A DNA stretch of 64,000 nt from an uncultured Lachnospiraceae bacterium. Its GTDB lineage: Bacteria; Bacillota; Clostridia; Lachnospirales; Lachnospiraceae. The notes below the pieces were generated by a model. It did not search any database. It worked only from the letters and a program-made list of their open reading frames with translations, and was not told the origin of the DNA. Shown one piece after another: positions 1 through 8,420 of this stretch. How positions within the stretch are numbered: the first letter of the stretch is position 1; the number at the start of each line of letters is the position of its first letter. Both the position numbers and the translations under genes were made by a program. The stretch covers positions 1 through 64,000 of the forward strand of contig CANQYY010000013.1 in assembly GCA_947628225.1 (NCBI GenBank). The letters are read 5' to 3'.

Positions 1-138
1 GGACTTCCGTCGAGGAGAACCCTGCCCTGTCATTATCATAGAAGATCAACATTTACAGACTTTTTATCACACACTCTTTTGCGCATATAATAACAGTTCC
101 CATCATCCACCCTAACTCATTTCAGTGGGAAAGGTAAG

Positions 139-972
139 TTACGACATTGCAACGGATTGCTTCGCAACATCTATTTCCCCTATCCCAAAATCCGCTATCT
201 GCGGCGTTACTGCCTTTCCTAAAACTGCCTGTTTTTTCGATTCATCGGCTGTCTTCTGTCCGCATGCGCTTCCTTTTTCCATTTCCTCCTTAATACAAAT
301 TCCGAGATTCGTATGTCTATCGATAGAATTTAATCCAGCCTCAATATATGCCCACGACTCTTTGTAATCCCCATTCACAGAAAAATCCGAATTGCAAATA
401 AAATCTATGAATCCTGCCACATTATCCTTATACTTTTGGGCAAATCTATATGCTCCCTCTTCTTTTTCATCGTCTGTGCTGTTGCGCTTGTTATGTAACA
501 CATGGTCAAGATTGCAGGACATGTAATATATTCTGTATGGCACTTGCCATATCTGTCCTGTCCCCCTTAATCTATACAAATTATCTGTCTTCTGTTTGTT
601 CCGTTCAATAATCCCTTGCGGACCCGAAGTATGAATCCCGTCATCCTCATAGAATGTTTCGTCATGCTCTGAATCCAAAATGACATTTTCATCCGGAATA
701 TAGGCACCGTCCGTATCCGCAATATGAATTATCTGCTTAAAGTGTTTTGACGTATAGTGATTCTTCTTCGCATATGTACGAATTTTATCTCCTATTTTTG
801 AAACAATATTGTCTGAACGTACACCTTTCCTTGTCGTGATGTCGTCATGCGTAATGTATATATACACTTTATCTTTATCATAAATCTGATTTAACATAAC
901 ACCCAATGCTGTATCATCAGATAAACCCTCTACGATAACGAATACGATTTTTTTACGAGCCAAAAGCCTCAC
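139..972 (-). CDS. TOPRIM-like nuclease partner of AAA ATPase
   Basis: 277 aa, not assignable to a named gene. The N-terminus reads as a TOPRIM-type fold: an acidic first motif (FVIVEGLSDD, residues about 11-20) and a later D-x-D (HIADTDG, about 83-89), the metal-binding layout of OLD, RloB and DUF4435 families. A short nucleotide overlap with the upstream ATPase gene (ATPase stop at 953, this start a GTG at 972) implies translational coupling and a shared complex. Known families of this layout are anti-phage (PARIS AriA/AriB, AbiL, RloA/RloB); in them the ATPase senses and the TOPRIM protein is the nuclease effector. That this pair does the same is inference. No signal peptide or membrane segment. 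The C-terminal 40 residues are Lys/Ala-rich and look weakly constrained. Confidence 0.6.
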   Translation of the reverse strand: MRLLARKKIVFVIVEGLSDDTALGVMLNQIYDKDKVYIYITHDDITTRKGVRSDNIVSKIGDKIRTYAKKNHYTSKHFKQIIHIADTDGAYIPDENVILDSEHDETFYEDDGIHTSGPQGIIERNKQKTDNLYRLRGTGQIWQVPYRIYYMSCNLDHVLHNKRNSTDDEKEEGAYRFAQKYKDNVAGFIDFICNSDFSVNGDYKESWAYIEAGLNSIDRHTNLGICIKEEMEKGSACGQKTADESKKQAVLGKAVTPQIADFGIGEIDVAKQSVAMS

Positions 973-2359
973 CCGCCTCTCTGAACGCTAACGCAATTTC
1001 AAAGTTATTTGTCGAATCATACACTTCCTCATTCTGCTCTCCCAAAACAATATCGCGGTAATAAAAATCCCTAAGATTGTTGTTACCTTTAACATTAGTA
1101 AATCGAATATAGCGATTCTCCGGATTCGTCGTCGTGAAAGCAATAAATCCTTTATCAATCGTTTCGAGAGGCCTTAAATTATGTGATGTAAAGATTAACT
1201 GCCCCTTACCCTTTTCTGAAATAATATTCAGCAGTTCTCCAAGTAAATATTCAAAAATCCCTGAATCCATTTCATCAATCGCCACTGTAATCGACGGATT
1301 ATTATATACCATAATCAACAGCTGTAAAATCGAAACGATTTTTTTAATTCCCGCCGATTCATATTTAAACGGAATCCCTTTCCCATTTTTCAATGACATA
1401 AACTGTACTAATCTGCCGGGATTCCCTTCTTTTGAAACTACTGAACCTAAATCTACAACGCTTAACGTCAATCCCGGAACTAATTGCTGCAGGACAATAT
1501 TCATGTTGTTAATAACTTTATTCACAAGTTCCATAGCTTCATTCGGAACCGCTGCCGGTACTTCTAATGGAAACACAAGATTTCCAATCATTTCCTTCTG
1601 GTTATCTCTATATTTAAAAGATAACGGTAATGCATTCATGTTAATTAAACCTTCATGTTGCGTATCGATGATAAAAAGCTCTCTATATCCAAATAAATTT
1701 AAGCTATTAATAACATCCACATATAATTTAACATTGCAATCTCTTCTAAAACGATTTATCATCTCTCTGGAAAAAATAAACGATCTTGACTGTTCTTGAG
1801 CCAATCGTTTTGTCAGAAGAAGCTCCATAATATCTTCCCCATTATTTTCCAATAATTCATTGTACTTTGACTTAGGTATAAATACTTCAGATGTATTCGT
1901 ATCTATAAGTGTGCTTTTGCGTATTTTTTTTTCGTCAGATGCATAGCTAAAACTTAGTACTTCATCAAAAATCTGCGCCTTATATTTGGTTTTAGCACCT
2001 TCTATTTCATTATCTTCAGTCTGAGATTCATCAACCACTTTCCTCATGGAGAATTGATACCAAATGTCATAGAGTTCTTTTTCTTTCTGCATCCTAAATT
2101 GGAATTTAAGTGTTGAATGCTCTGCACTAATGTTAATATAATCTACATATTGCTCAGGAACAGATTTACCGCATAGGGAAAACTTCAGCACTTGCAACGC
2201 ATCAATCAGGGCAGTTTTTCCGGAACCATTTTGTCCATACAATCCAACAATACTGGCAAGATAATCCTTTCTGTGATTTTCAAGATCAATCGTTCCCTTT
2301 TTGATATTCTTAAAATTCTCTATAGAAATATTTTCTATCCTAAACATACGTTTATTCAT
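953..2359 (-). CDS. AAA family ATPase (AAA_15/AAA_21, OLD/AbiL-like)
   Basis: About 468 aa from the ATG at 2359, chosen because GGAGG lies five bases upstream; a longer reading from 2377 would include that ribosome site. ABC/SMC-like ATPase head: Walker A GLYGQNGSGKT near residue 40, a signature-like ESAGIKK near 335, Walker B VAIDEMDSG near 360 and an H-loop TSHN near 390. No coiled-coil arm is evident, so it belongs with the small overcoming-lysogeny/RloA/AbiL-type ATPases, not true SMC or RecF. It is the first gene of a two-gene operon with the overlapping TOPRIM-like gene. Cytoplasmic. Likely the sensor/ATPase half of a phage-defence pair; the exact family cannot be settled by eye. Confidence 0.75.
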   Translation of the reverse strand: MNKRMFRIENISIENFKNIKKGTIDLENHRKDYLASIVGLYGQNGSGKTALIDALQVLKFSLCGKSVPEQYVDYINISAEHSTLKFQFRMQKEKELYDIWYQFSMRKVVDESQTEDNEIEGAKTKYKAQIFDEVLSFSYASDEKKIRKSTLIDTNTSEVFIPKSKYNELLENNGEDIMELLLTKRLAQEQSRSFIFSREMINRFRRDCNVKLYVDVINSLNLFGYRELFIIDTQHEGLINMNALPLSFKYRDNQKEMIGNLVFPLEVPAAVPNEAMELVNKVINNMNIVLQQLVPGLTLSVVDLGSVVSKEGNPGRLVQFMSLKNGKGIPFKYESAGIKKIVSILQLLIMVYNNPSITVAIDEMDSGIFEYLLGELLNIISEKGKGQLIFTSHNLRPLETIDKGFIAFTTTNPENRYIRFTNVKGNNNLRDFYYRDIVLGEQNEEVYDSTNNFEIALAFREAGEAFGS

Positions 2360-2404
2360 GGCATCCTCCATATACATCTTAAATAAATATTATATATTTT
2401 TAGT

Positions 2405-2433
2405 ATTATATCATTTCTTTTTGTTTTTTTCAA
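2405..2433 (-). promoter_or_regulatory. sigma-A promoter of the ATPase/TOPRIM operon
   Basis: On the minus strand TTGAAA (2433-2428) and TATAAT (2410-2405) are separated by exactly 17 bases, 46 bases before the ATPase ATG. Close to consensus; AT-rich spacer. Confidence 0.7.
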
Positions 2434-2985
2434 TATCGAATTTTAAAATCGATACTTTTTGTTCCGTTTTTTATTTTTTCTTCTTTCGTTGTGACCAATA
2501 TTATTGCACGAAACCCAATCACTGTTTTTATACCTTTCGTATCTCGTTAAATTCTTTTAGTTATATGGCAGTAATGTTTACGGTTCCTCGCCAAAGACTG
2601 CGGCTATCCCTAATCTTCATAAATCTATTCCCGTTGTCCTCATCCCATCTCGCAAACGTGATTTCCCCCGGGGAGCAAATGTTCCAGCCTTACAATAGGA
2701 TATCCTTTCTTACTTCCCTTAAGCAATTTTATTATTCCAAAATATATACTTGGAAATACAAAGAAAATCAATCGTATTTTTTTGCGATTGATTTTCTAAC
2801 CGTTTTTGATTATTAAATTTTAAGATTCCGCCATATCAAGCCTCTTTCTCAAATGATGTAATCGCGGTGTAATAGCGCCTTCCGCTCACGCTCCGTCTTA
2901 TCCTGCACACTTTTCAAGCCCGTTCTCTGCATCGTAGGAAGATTCCCTGCAAATATGGACTTTTCTCTGTCTGGCGTTGTCACAT
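2434..2985. other. gene-poor intergenic stretch with AT-rich hairpin
   Basis: No convincing gene. The 171-codon plus-strand reading here has no ribosome site and runs into the ATPase gene antisense. The one visible structure is a perfect 13-bp inverted repeat (2763-2775 with 2786-2798, 10-base T-rich loop). It could end transcription from the FliD-like gene before the defence operon, but its stem is AT-rich and the U-tract is weak. Confidence 0.5.
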
Positions 2986-3891
2986 TCACAATACCTTCTC
3001 CTGTCCTTTTTCCTCCTGTTCCTTTTCCCACCAGGATTTATCTTTCACTTTATCCTTGTCTTTATTATCGCCCACTTTTTCGTCAATCGCATTGGAAAAC
3101 AGTTTGGACAAAGTATCGGAATAAGCACCGTTTTTGGTATAGGCCGATCCGAGAGCGCTCGCTTTTGCGGTTGCATTAGCCGCCGCCCTTGAAATACCCT
3201 GTGCTTTCTGAGCAATCTTATCCGCAAAGGAGCCATATCCCGTAAACAGAGTTTTCAGCGTAGAAATATTATTCATCTCGACACTGCTTTCTCCCAATGT
3301 TGTCGTTTTCTTCAATGCTTCCTCGTCAAATTCCAGCTTATTGCCGGCTCCAATGGTAATTCCCACCTTTGAAAGAAGATTACCTGCTCTCTCTGTAATT
3401 TCCGTCATCCACGAAGCATCACGCAACACATTCTTAGTGTTGGAGTTGCCTGCCTGTTCCACCACAGAATTGTAATCGTCAACAAAGGTTTTGACCGCTT
3501 TCGTAATGGCATCCCAATCGTAATCCAAGCCCTCAGTTTCTTTCCCCGTTTCTTCATCCTTTTTCTTTATCTTCTTTTTCTCCCAGAGAGAAGCATTGTT
3601 TAATGCTTCGGCAGATTTTTTCAGGGAATCTGCACTGGAACGCATCAGGGTAAGCGATTTTTGGGAATCACCTGTCTGGGACAGGCTGTCCTCATCCAGT
3701 TTTGCATAGTATGCCTTCATCAGTTTTTTATAGCTGCCATTCCTGATCATTACGTAGTCGGACACATTGATTCCGCCTATTCCGCTTTCTATGTCGGGAG
3801 CCCCTCCGCCAAACAAGGCGGAATAATCAAAATTAGTATTATATTTACTTGCATAGTCGCTAAAATCGTTAAAATCATTTATTCTTGACAT
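2986..3891 (-). CDS. FliD C-terminal-like protein
   Basis: 301 aa. Residues about 130-200 resemble the C-terminal domain of flagellar hook-associated protein 2 (FliD): a helix with VKTFVDDYNSVVE, then LRDASWMTEI, then GNKLEFDEEALKK, matching the family order of 'YN' helix, start-of-coil and GxLxLDExxL. The N-terminal half lacks the large FliD D2/D3 head, and the last 40 residues are a charged Lys/Glu tail. At half the length of a true filament cap it is better called FliD-like than FliD. It starts after GAGGAGAG and follows the FlxA-like gene by 18 bases, so the two are probably co-transcribed. No flagellar structural genes are in the window. Role unknown: a flagellar accessory or an exported coiled-coil protein. 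Confidence 0.5.
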   Translation of the reverse strand: MSRINDFNDFSDYASKYNTNFDYSALFGGGAPDIESGIGGINVSDYVMIRNGSYKKLMKAYYAKLDEDSLSQTGDSQKSLTLMRSSADSLKKSAEALNNASLWEKKKIKKKDEETGKETEGLDYDWDAITKAVKTFVDDYNSVVEQAGNSNTKNVLRDASWMTEITERAGNLLSKVGITIGAGNKLEFDEEALKKTTTLGESSVEMNNISTLKTLFTGYGSFADKIAQKAQGISRAAANATAKASALGSAYTKNGAYSDTLSKLFSNAIDEKVGDNKDKDKVKDKSWWEKEQEEKGQEKVL

Positions 3892-3909
3892 AATTCCTCT
3901 CTCCTCGCA

Positions 3910-4692
3910 TTATAAACGAACATTTACATGAGTGTATGCAGCGGTCTGTTGCTTAGCAGAAGCTTTCGCCGCCGAAACCGATTCCTCTGAAAAATCATCC
4001 GTATCTTTATCCGTTACATTACCATTTGCATCTACACTGCCCTGCTGCCCGTTTTCCGATACATTTTCTTTTTTCGCACCGGAAGTCTTATTGTCTTTGC
4101 TATCTGCTTCAGCGGCTTCTTCCATCGCCTTGTTTGCATCGCCAAGAGTTTTCATCTGCGAAGCTGTCGCTGCCTGTGCTTTCTGCTCCACATCTGCAAG
4201 CTCCTCTTTCTTTTTCTCTACGGATGCACCTCTGCCTGCGTCCAGTTTGATCTCTGATTCCAGAACGCCAGCCCTGCCTTCCATCTTCGCAGCCACGCTG
4301 CCCTGCACCTTCGACTGTTTGACGGATGCATCTGCTGAAATCATCGCTGTCATGCTTGCCTGCGAAAGTCCGGCGCCCTTACTTCCTGTCTTTGCATTTG
4401 TCCCACCGAGCATCTCATCCATAGAAGAACCTTTCGCCTGCTGTTTTTCTTTACGCTGCTCCATCTGGTGCTGTCTGAGCTGCATATTCAGGTCATTGAT
4501 CTGCTGCTGGATTTCCTGTCGCTTTTTCATCTTTTCTTCCAGCGTCATTTTCTCATTGGAAGAAAGCTCCTGCAGTTGCTTCTGCGCATTGGCAATCTGC
4601 TTCTGAAGGTTCCTGCTGTAGGAATCCATCGCCTGATTCATCCCCATCTGCGCTGTCTGTGTGTTTGCTCCGCTAATTCCGTTAATTGTCAT
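3910..4692 (-). CDS. FlxA-like coiled-coil protein
   Basis: 260 aa. Residues about 25-85 form a strong coiled coil (SRNLQKQIANAQKQLQELSS, then a Lys/Glu/Gln-rich repeat), the pattern of the FlxA-like family. Residues 100-210 continue as Ala/Lys/Glu-rich helix with many ADAS- and AAA-type stretches; the end is low-complexity Ser/Asp/Lys. No signal peptide or membrane segment. FlxA of Escherichia coli is a flagellar-regulon protein of unknown function; the neighbouring FliD-like gene fits a flagellar link. The ribosome site ACAGGAGGATTATAACA precedes the ATG. Its leader shares sequence blocks with the leader of the next gene upstream. Confidence 0.6.
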   Translation of the reverse strand: MTINGISGANTQTAQMGMNQAMDSYSRNLQKQIANAQKQLQELSSNEKMTLEEKMKKRQEIQQQINDLNMQLRQHQMEQRKEKQQAKGSSMDEMLGGTNAKTGSKGAGLSQASMTAMISADASVKQSKVQGSVAAKMEGRAGVLESEIKLDAGRGASVEKKKEELADVEQKAQAATASQMKTLGDANKAMEEAAEADSKDNKTSGAKKENVSENGQQGSVDANGNVTDKDTDDFSEESVSAAKASAKQQTAAYTHVNVRL

Positions 4693-4783
4693 TGTTATAA
4701 TCCTCCTGTTTTCCGAAGGAAAATGCGAGCTCTGCGAGCAGAGGATTTTCCTCCTTGAATTTGGTAACTTGAACTCCGTTTCC
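4693..4783 (-). promoter_or_regulatory. structured leader of FlxA-like gene (copy 1 of shared leader)
   Basis: In transcript sense it begins GGAAACGGAGTTCAA (4783-4769), then AAATTCAAGGAGGA (4762-4749), then a hairpin with an 8-bp outer stem (4717-4724 with 4745-4752) and an inner CTCTGC/GCAGAG stem, then the working ribosome site. Both 14-15-base blocks recur before the gene at 4793-5452. The first AAGGAGGA falls partly inside the hairpin. Function is inference. Confidence 0.5.
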
Positions 4784-4792
4784 CCACTTAGA

Positions 4793-5452
4793 TCAGATTG
4801 TATAATCTACCTGTGTTCCTTTGCCCTTTTCGGGAATTTTTGCTGTCGTAACCGCACTATCCCCTGCTGTTTCTGTCGTCAAATCTGCTTTCAGCTTTTC
4901 CAAAAGCTGTTCCGCCGTTTCCGCCTGCTCCAGACGCTTTTCCTTTAACTTTTCTTCTTCTTTCTTTTTTGCCCGTTTTTCCTCTAACTGCTTCTGCACC
5001 TTTTCCTTATAGACTGTTCCGGGATTTTCATGCGGTTCTTTATCGCCGCCGATCGCCCAATAGGTAACTTTTCCGTCTTTGTCAATCACAACCCCTTGCG
5101 CATACACGATTGTATTTCTCGCTTCACAGTCTTTTACAAATTTTTCTCCCTGTTCAGGAGTTTCAGCAATTACTTTCTCGTACTTTGCCGCCGTTGCCGG
5201 ATCCGATGCCATTCTCTCCACAATCTTCGATGAAATTGCAACATTGTTATATCCGCTGCAACTGAACATATACGCTTTCCGCTGTTCCAGATTAGAAAAG
5301 TCCGCCATGGTGATATTCACATCAGGATACTTCTGCCTTAATTCACCCAGATACTCCTGTGCTGTTTCGCTTAAACCGCTGCTTCCTTTTGTGCTGGCGC
5401 TGTTTTTCGCCGCATAAGTGTTTGTGTACTCATTTACTCCTGTTACTGCCAT
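4793..5452 (-). CDS. Lachnospiraceae small protein, possibly DUF6033
   Basis: 219 aa, function not recognised. The N-terminus is Ser/Thr/Ala-rich and low-complexity (about 1-30). A compact conserved-looking core follows (about 30-135) with YPDVNITMADF, SCSGYNNVAISS and the segment GKVTYWAIGGD. A long charged helix (about 140-185, runs of EEK/KEE) then leads to a polar tail. This layout matches a family common in gut Lachnospiraceae that I associate, without being able to check, with DUF6033. Ribosome site AAGGAGG lies nine bases before the ATG. It precedes the FlxA-like and FliD-like genes on the same strand and shares leader elements with the FlxA-like gene, so the three may be co-regulated. 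Confidence 0.55.
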   Translation of the reverse strand: MAVTGVNEYTNTYAAKNSASTKGSSGLSETAQEYLGELRQKYPDVNITMADFSNLEQRKAYMFSCSGYNNVAISSKIVERMASDPATAAKYEKVIAETPEQGEKFVKDCEARNTIVYAQGVVIDKDGKVTYWAIGGDKEPHENPGTVYKEKVQKQLEEKRAKKKEEEKLKEKRLEQAETAEQLLEKLKADLTTETAGDSAVTTAKIPEKGKGTQVDYTI

Positions 5453-5590
5453 AATAAATCCTCCTTGAATTTTATTTCCGTGAGCAACAAGCCAAGCGGA
5501 CGTGCCTGCACGTCCATTTGGCGACTGCCGCGAGGGTCGAATACTAAGTATTCGGCCGATTTGAACTCCGTTTCCGGCAAGTTACCATTT
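5453..5590 (-). promoter_or_regulatory. structured leader (copy 2 of shared leader)
   Basis: In transcript sense: GGAAACGGAGTTCAA (5575-5561), a 7-bp hairpin with a three-base loop (5538-5544 with 5548-5554), a second hairpin with a 7-bp GC-rich inner stem and a 5-bp outer stem (5491-5522, four-base loop), then AAATTCAAGGAGGA (5472-5459) as the ribosome site. The first and last blocks are identical to those in the leader at 4693-4783. The hairpins might also serve as the end of the kinase transcript, though no long U-tract follows. Confidence 0.5.
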
Positions 5591-7039
5591 TTATATACCC
5601 CTTTCATTTTTCAGCATAACGGACAGGGTAAATACCTTATGCTTGATCGACCAGTCCACCGCCCCATGATATTTTTCTGCGGTATGTTTGATATTGATCA
5701 ATCCGATCCCATGCACCTTTTTGTCTGTCTTTGTCGTGACCGGAAATTCCGCATCCCGTTTCCGCATTACTTTGCCGTCAAAACTGTTTTCCATTTCCAG
5801 AAAGAACATTTTCCCCTTTGCATAAGAGGACAGACGGATAAAAATTTCCGCTTCCTGTTCTTCTGCTTTCAGCTTTTTGCAGGCTTCCAAAGCATTATCC
5901 AAAGCATTTCCAAGAATAATCCCAATATCATAGCTCTGTATCATCAGCTTTTTAGGAAACAGCAGCTTATCCGCATGGAACTGCAAATCCGGCAGAGTGC
6001 GCATGATCTCATGGTATTTCGTGTTCAACAGCGTATCAACCACTGCATTTCCTGTCTTAAAGTGAAATTCCAAACGGTCAAAGCTCCGGCTTAATCCGGA
6101 AAGATAATCCCGCAGTTCCTCATTGCTGCCGCTGTCCGCAAGCTGCATGATTACGGTAAGGGAATTCTTCATATCGTGTTTCATCCCCCGGATGCCGGAA
6201 TACATACGATCCATTTCCGCAATATGTTCCTGTAAACTGCTGACCTGCTTTTCTAAAATAATCTGACTGCTTTTTTCTCTGTTCCTGTCAATCATATCCT
6301 GAAACAGTCTGACATCGCTCAAAATAAATAACAGGCAAAAAAACAAAATTGCGGGAATAACCAAAAACAACAAAGGCGATGCCCTGTAAATTTCCCCATT
6401 TTCTATATAAATATAGGTCTGCAGCAAAATGCAGATTAGCAGGCTTACCATGCCCGGCGCAAGCAGGAAAAAAAGTTCTGTGCGCCCTATGGCATAGTCC
6501 TTCTCCCGAAAATTCCGCACAATTTTTCTGAATACCACTACCGGCAGGGCAACTGCCACAGTGCACAGAAACATTTGCGCCGCAATATAAGTAAAGGTTT
6601 GCAGAGTTTCAAACAGGCTGACAGAAAGGAAATATCCTTTTCCCATGCACCAATTCCAGAAGTCCATTACCGGATAATAAATCTCTCCCACAATACAGGC
6701 GCAGAAAACTCCGATCTCACATACTGCCATAAATGTGAGCACCAGAAAACCCGTAACCGCTTTGACTGCCTTATAAAAGAACAAGGCTGCCACAACTAAA
6801 CCGATAAACGTGATAAAATGCGTTTCGATTGTCCTTCTGGTCCCATACCCCGATGGCAGACACAATCTCAAACATAATTTCAGCGCTACATAGAAAGCTG
6901 CCGCACAAAGGCTGTTTCTTGTCTTTCCCTTTCCTCTGCCCTCTAAAAAACTACCGTAAAAATATTGCAGACAATACCCCTGAAATATCCAGATCAGAAA
7001 CAGTATACAGTTATTTACTGCATCATACAGCTCATTCAT
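5591..7039 (-). CDS. GHKL sensor histidine kinase (AgrC-like)
   Basis: 482 aa from the ATG at 7039, which overlaps the regulator stop (ATGAATGA); the longer reading to 7084 would overlap it by over 50 bases and has no ribosome site. Six or seven hydrophobic segments fill residues 1-245. The phospho-acceptor is in GMKHDMKNS (about 290); the N-box is GIILGNALDNALEA and the G-box HGIGLINIKHTAEK. This is the HPK10/AgrC type that pairs with LytTR regulators, as here. Such kinases usually sense peptides or cell-envelope signals. No AgrB or AgrD-like gene lies next to it, so the ligand is unknown. Confidence 0.88.
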   Translation of the reverse strand: MNELYDAVNNCILFLIWIFQGYCLQYFYGSFLEGRGKGKTRNSLCAAAFYVALKLCLRLCLPSGYGTRRTIETHFITFIGLVVAALFFYKAVKAVTGFLVLTFMAVCEIGVFCACIVGEIYYPVMDFWNWCMGKGYFLSVSLFETLQTFTYIAAQMFLCTVAVALPVVVFRKIVRNFREKDYAIGRTELFFLLAPGMVSLLICILLQTYIYIENGEIYRASPLLFLVIPAILFFCLLFILSDVRLFQDMIDRNREKSSQIILEKQVSSLQEHIAEMDRMYSGIRGMKHDMKNSLTVIMQLADSGSNEELRDYLSGLSRSFDRLEFHFKTGNAVVDTLLNTKYHEIMRTLPDLQFHADKLLFPKKLMIQSYDIGIILGNALDNALEACKKLKAEEQEAEIFIRLSSYAKGKMFFLEMENSFDGKVMRKRDAEFPVTTKTDKKVHGIGLINIKHTAEKYHGAVDWSIKHKVFTLSVMLKNERGI

Positions 7040-7754
7040 ATGCCGTACCCCCATTCCGCAGATACCGCATATATTCCCTGACAAACTTCTGATATTTCTC
7101 TTTTGCCAGATAGACCCTTTCTCCGTTGTCCATCTCGATCATATCATTGCTGTATTCTGTGATATGAGCCATATTTACCAGATACCCTCTGTGACAACGG
7201 TAAAAACTGTTTCCAAGCTCCTTTTGAAGCTCATTCATAACAGCATAAACTTCTAATGTGTTTTTTGTAGTATGTATTGCTGCCTTTCTATTCCTGCTCT
7301 CAATAAAAATAATCTCACTTTGATTTAATGTATAGCTTTTATTTTTTGTCTTAATGAATAGCGCAGGCGTTTCTCTTTGTATCGAGCGTTCCCGTATTTC
7401 TCTCACGGCATTTTCAAAAACTTCCAAAAACTTCTGCTCCTCAATCGGTTTCAGCAGATAATGGAACGCCCCCACATCAAAGGCATCAAATACATACTCT
7501 TTGACTGCCGTAACAAAAATGATAACCGCTTTCCTGTCGTACTCCCTGACTGCCTTTGCCGTTTCAATCCCATTGATGCCCTCCATCTGTATGTCAAGAA
7601 AAATTATGTCAAAGTGCCTTTTTTCCGCAAGTAACTCATTTCCTGCCTGAAAACTGTCTATATGGCAGTCTGTGTTCTGCTTTTTTATCAAACCTGCGAT
7701 GCATTCAATAATATTTTTTTCATCATCGCATATTGCTACCTCTGTCAACTTCAT
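7032..7754 (-). CDS. LytTR-family response regulator (AgrA-like)
   Basis: 240 aa from the ATG at 7754, three bases after an alternative GTG and preceded by AGGAAAG. REC domain 1-120: acidic pair in ICDDE near residue 10, phospho-acceptor Asp in FLDIQM near 54, Thr in FVTAV, conserved Lys-Pro in LLKPIE. LytTR DNA-binding domain about 135-235 (FIESRNRK, FYRCHRGYLVNM). First gene of a two-gene operon with the overlapping GHKL kinase. Controls unknown promoters. Confidence 0.9.
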   Translation of the reverse strand: MKLTEVAICDDEKNIIECIAGLIKKQNTDCHIDSFQAGNELLAEKRHFDIIFLDIQMEGINGIETAKAVREYDRKAVIIFVTAVKEYVFDAFDVGAFHYLLKPIEEQKFLEVFENAVREIRERSIQRETPALFIKTKNKSYTLNQSEIIFIESRNRKAAIHTTKNTLEVYAVMNELQKELGNSFYRCHRGYLVNMAHITEYSNDMIEMDNGERVYLAKEKYQKFVREYMRYLRNGGTAYE

Positions 7755-8058
7755 CACTTTCCTGTGTTTTTATTTTTAATCAATCATTTCCCTCAACATA
7801 AGCTGTCTGAAATCATTGATTCTTTTGCTTATTATATCGGCAGAAATTTTTCATTTTTTGTTTATATGGTATGAACCCCCCTGTTTAATGTTGTGAAACC
7901 TTTTGAGATTGGATAAAAATGCAGATCAGGGGTTAGGTTTTTAGAAATTTATCCGATAACTATCGTCTAAATTATAAAAAAGCAGCGAAACACGGCATAT
8001 CATACCATGCTCCGCTACCTTTCTTATTTTAATTGTATTGAATATTGCCCATCCATAA
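7755..8058 (-). other. intergenic stretch: upstream region of the two-component operon
   Basis: About 300 bases with no gene. It holds the terminator of the XRE-ImmA-PIN operon at its far end and a possible minus-strand TATAAT at 7836-7831 without a good -35. No AgrD-like peptide ORF was found on either strand. Confidence 0.5.
7976..8016 (-). terminator. rho-independent terminator after the PIN remnant
   Basis: Minus-strand stem of 12 pairs including three G-U pairs (8016-8005 with 7995-7984), nine-base loop, followed by GCTTTTTT. Ends the XRE-ImmA-PIN operon about 40 bases past the last stop. Confidence 0.75.
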
Positions 8059-8420
8059 TTATAATAAGTTATTTAATGCCAGCAGTTTCCGTTTTATATT
8101 CACATTGTTTTCACTTGCAAGTTCTTTAATCCATTTCAGATCTTCTTCCCGATATGGATCTATAAAAAACCTTCTACTAAATTTTTTTATCTGGCTTTTA
8201 AATGCCCAATTTAAATTTGATGCAGTATTGATAGCATTAAAATCATGTATTGTTTGATTTTCATCTACGATACCAAATAATCTTGTCCATGATTTTCTAA
8301 TTCAATATCACGAATTTGCTCATAGATGAATACGCCTTCATCAAAAAAATCGAACAGTATCTGCTGAAGACCGGCTCTATAGAAATGGATAATGGCATTT
8401 GTATCTAAAGAGGCTTTCAA
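8059..8420 (-). pseudogene. PIN-domain toxin-like gene, internally deleted and frameshifted
   Basis: Starts TTG at 8420, overlapping the ImmA stop (TTGA), behind GGAGG. The first 51 codons give a PIN N-terminus: SLDTNAIIHFYRAG, with the catalytic Asp in the first strand, then FIYEQIRDIELE. The frame then hits TAG at 8267-8265. The C-terminal part continues in another frame (VDENQTIHDFNAINTASN then a basic helix) to TAA at 8061-8059. The whole remnant is about 120 codons, while PIN proteins of this layout are usually longer; the middle with the remaining acidic residues is absent. So this is an internal deletion, not only a single-base shift. The nuclease should be inactive. Confidence 0.75.

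Noticed and set aside
1134..1799. 221-codon plus-strand reading frame
   Set aside because: Entirely antisense to the AAA ATPase gene, whose motifs are clear.
2301..2816. 171-codon plus-strand reading frame
   Set aside because: No ribosome site, low-complexity Phe/Ser/Tyr-rich product, and half of it is antisense to the ATPase gene start.
2849..3031. 60-codon minus-strand ORF following the FliD-like gene
   Set aside because: It overlaps the end of that gene in another frame, without a ribosome site; composition looks like chance.
3932..4606. 224-codon Ser/Cys/Phe-rich plus-strand reading frame
   Set aside because: A shadow of the Ala/Lys/Glu-rich FlxA-like coiled-coil gene.
7755..8058. AgrD-like autoinducing peptide gene next to the AgrC/AgrA-like pair
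   Set aside because: No short ORF with a suitable amphipathic leader and Cys/Ser core, and no AgrB gene, was found on either strand.
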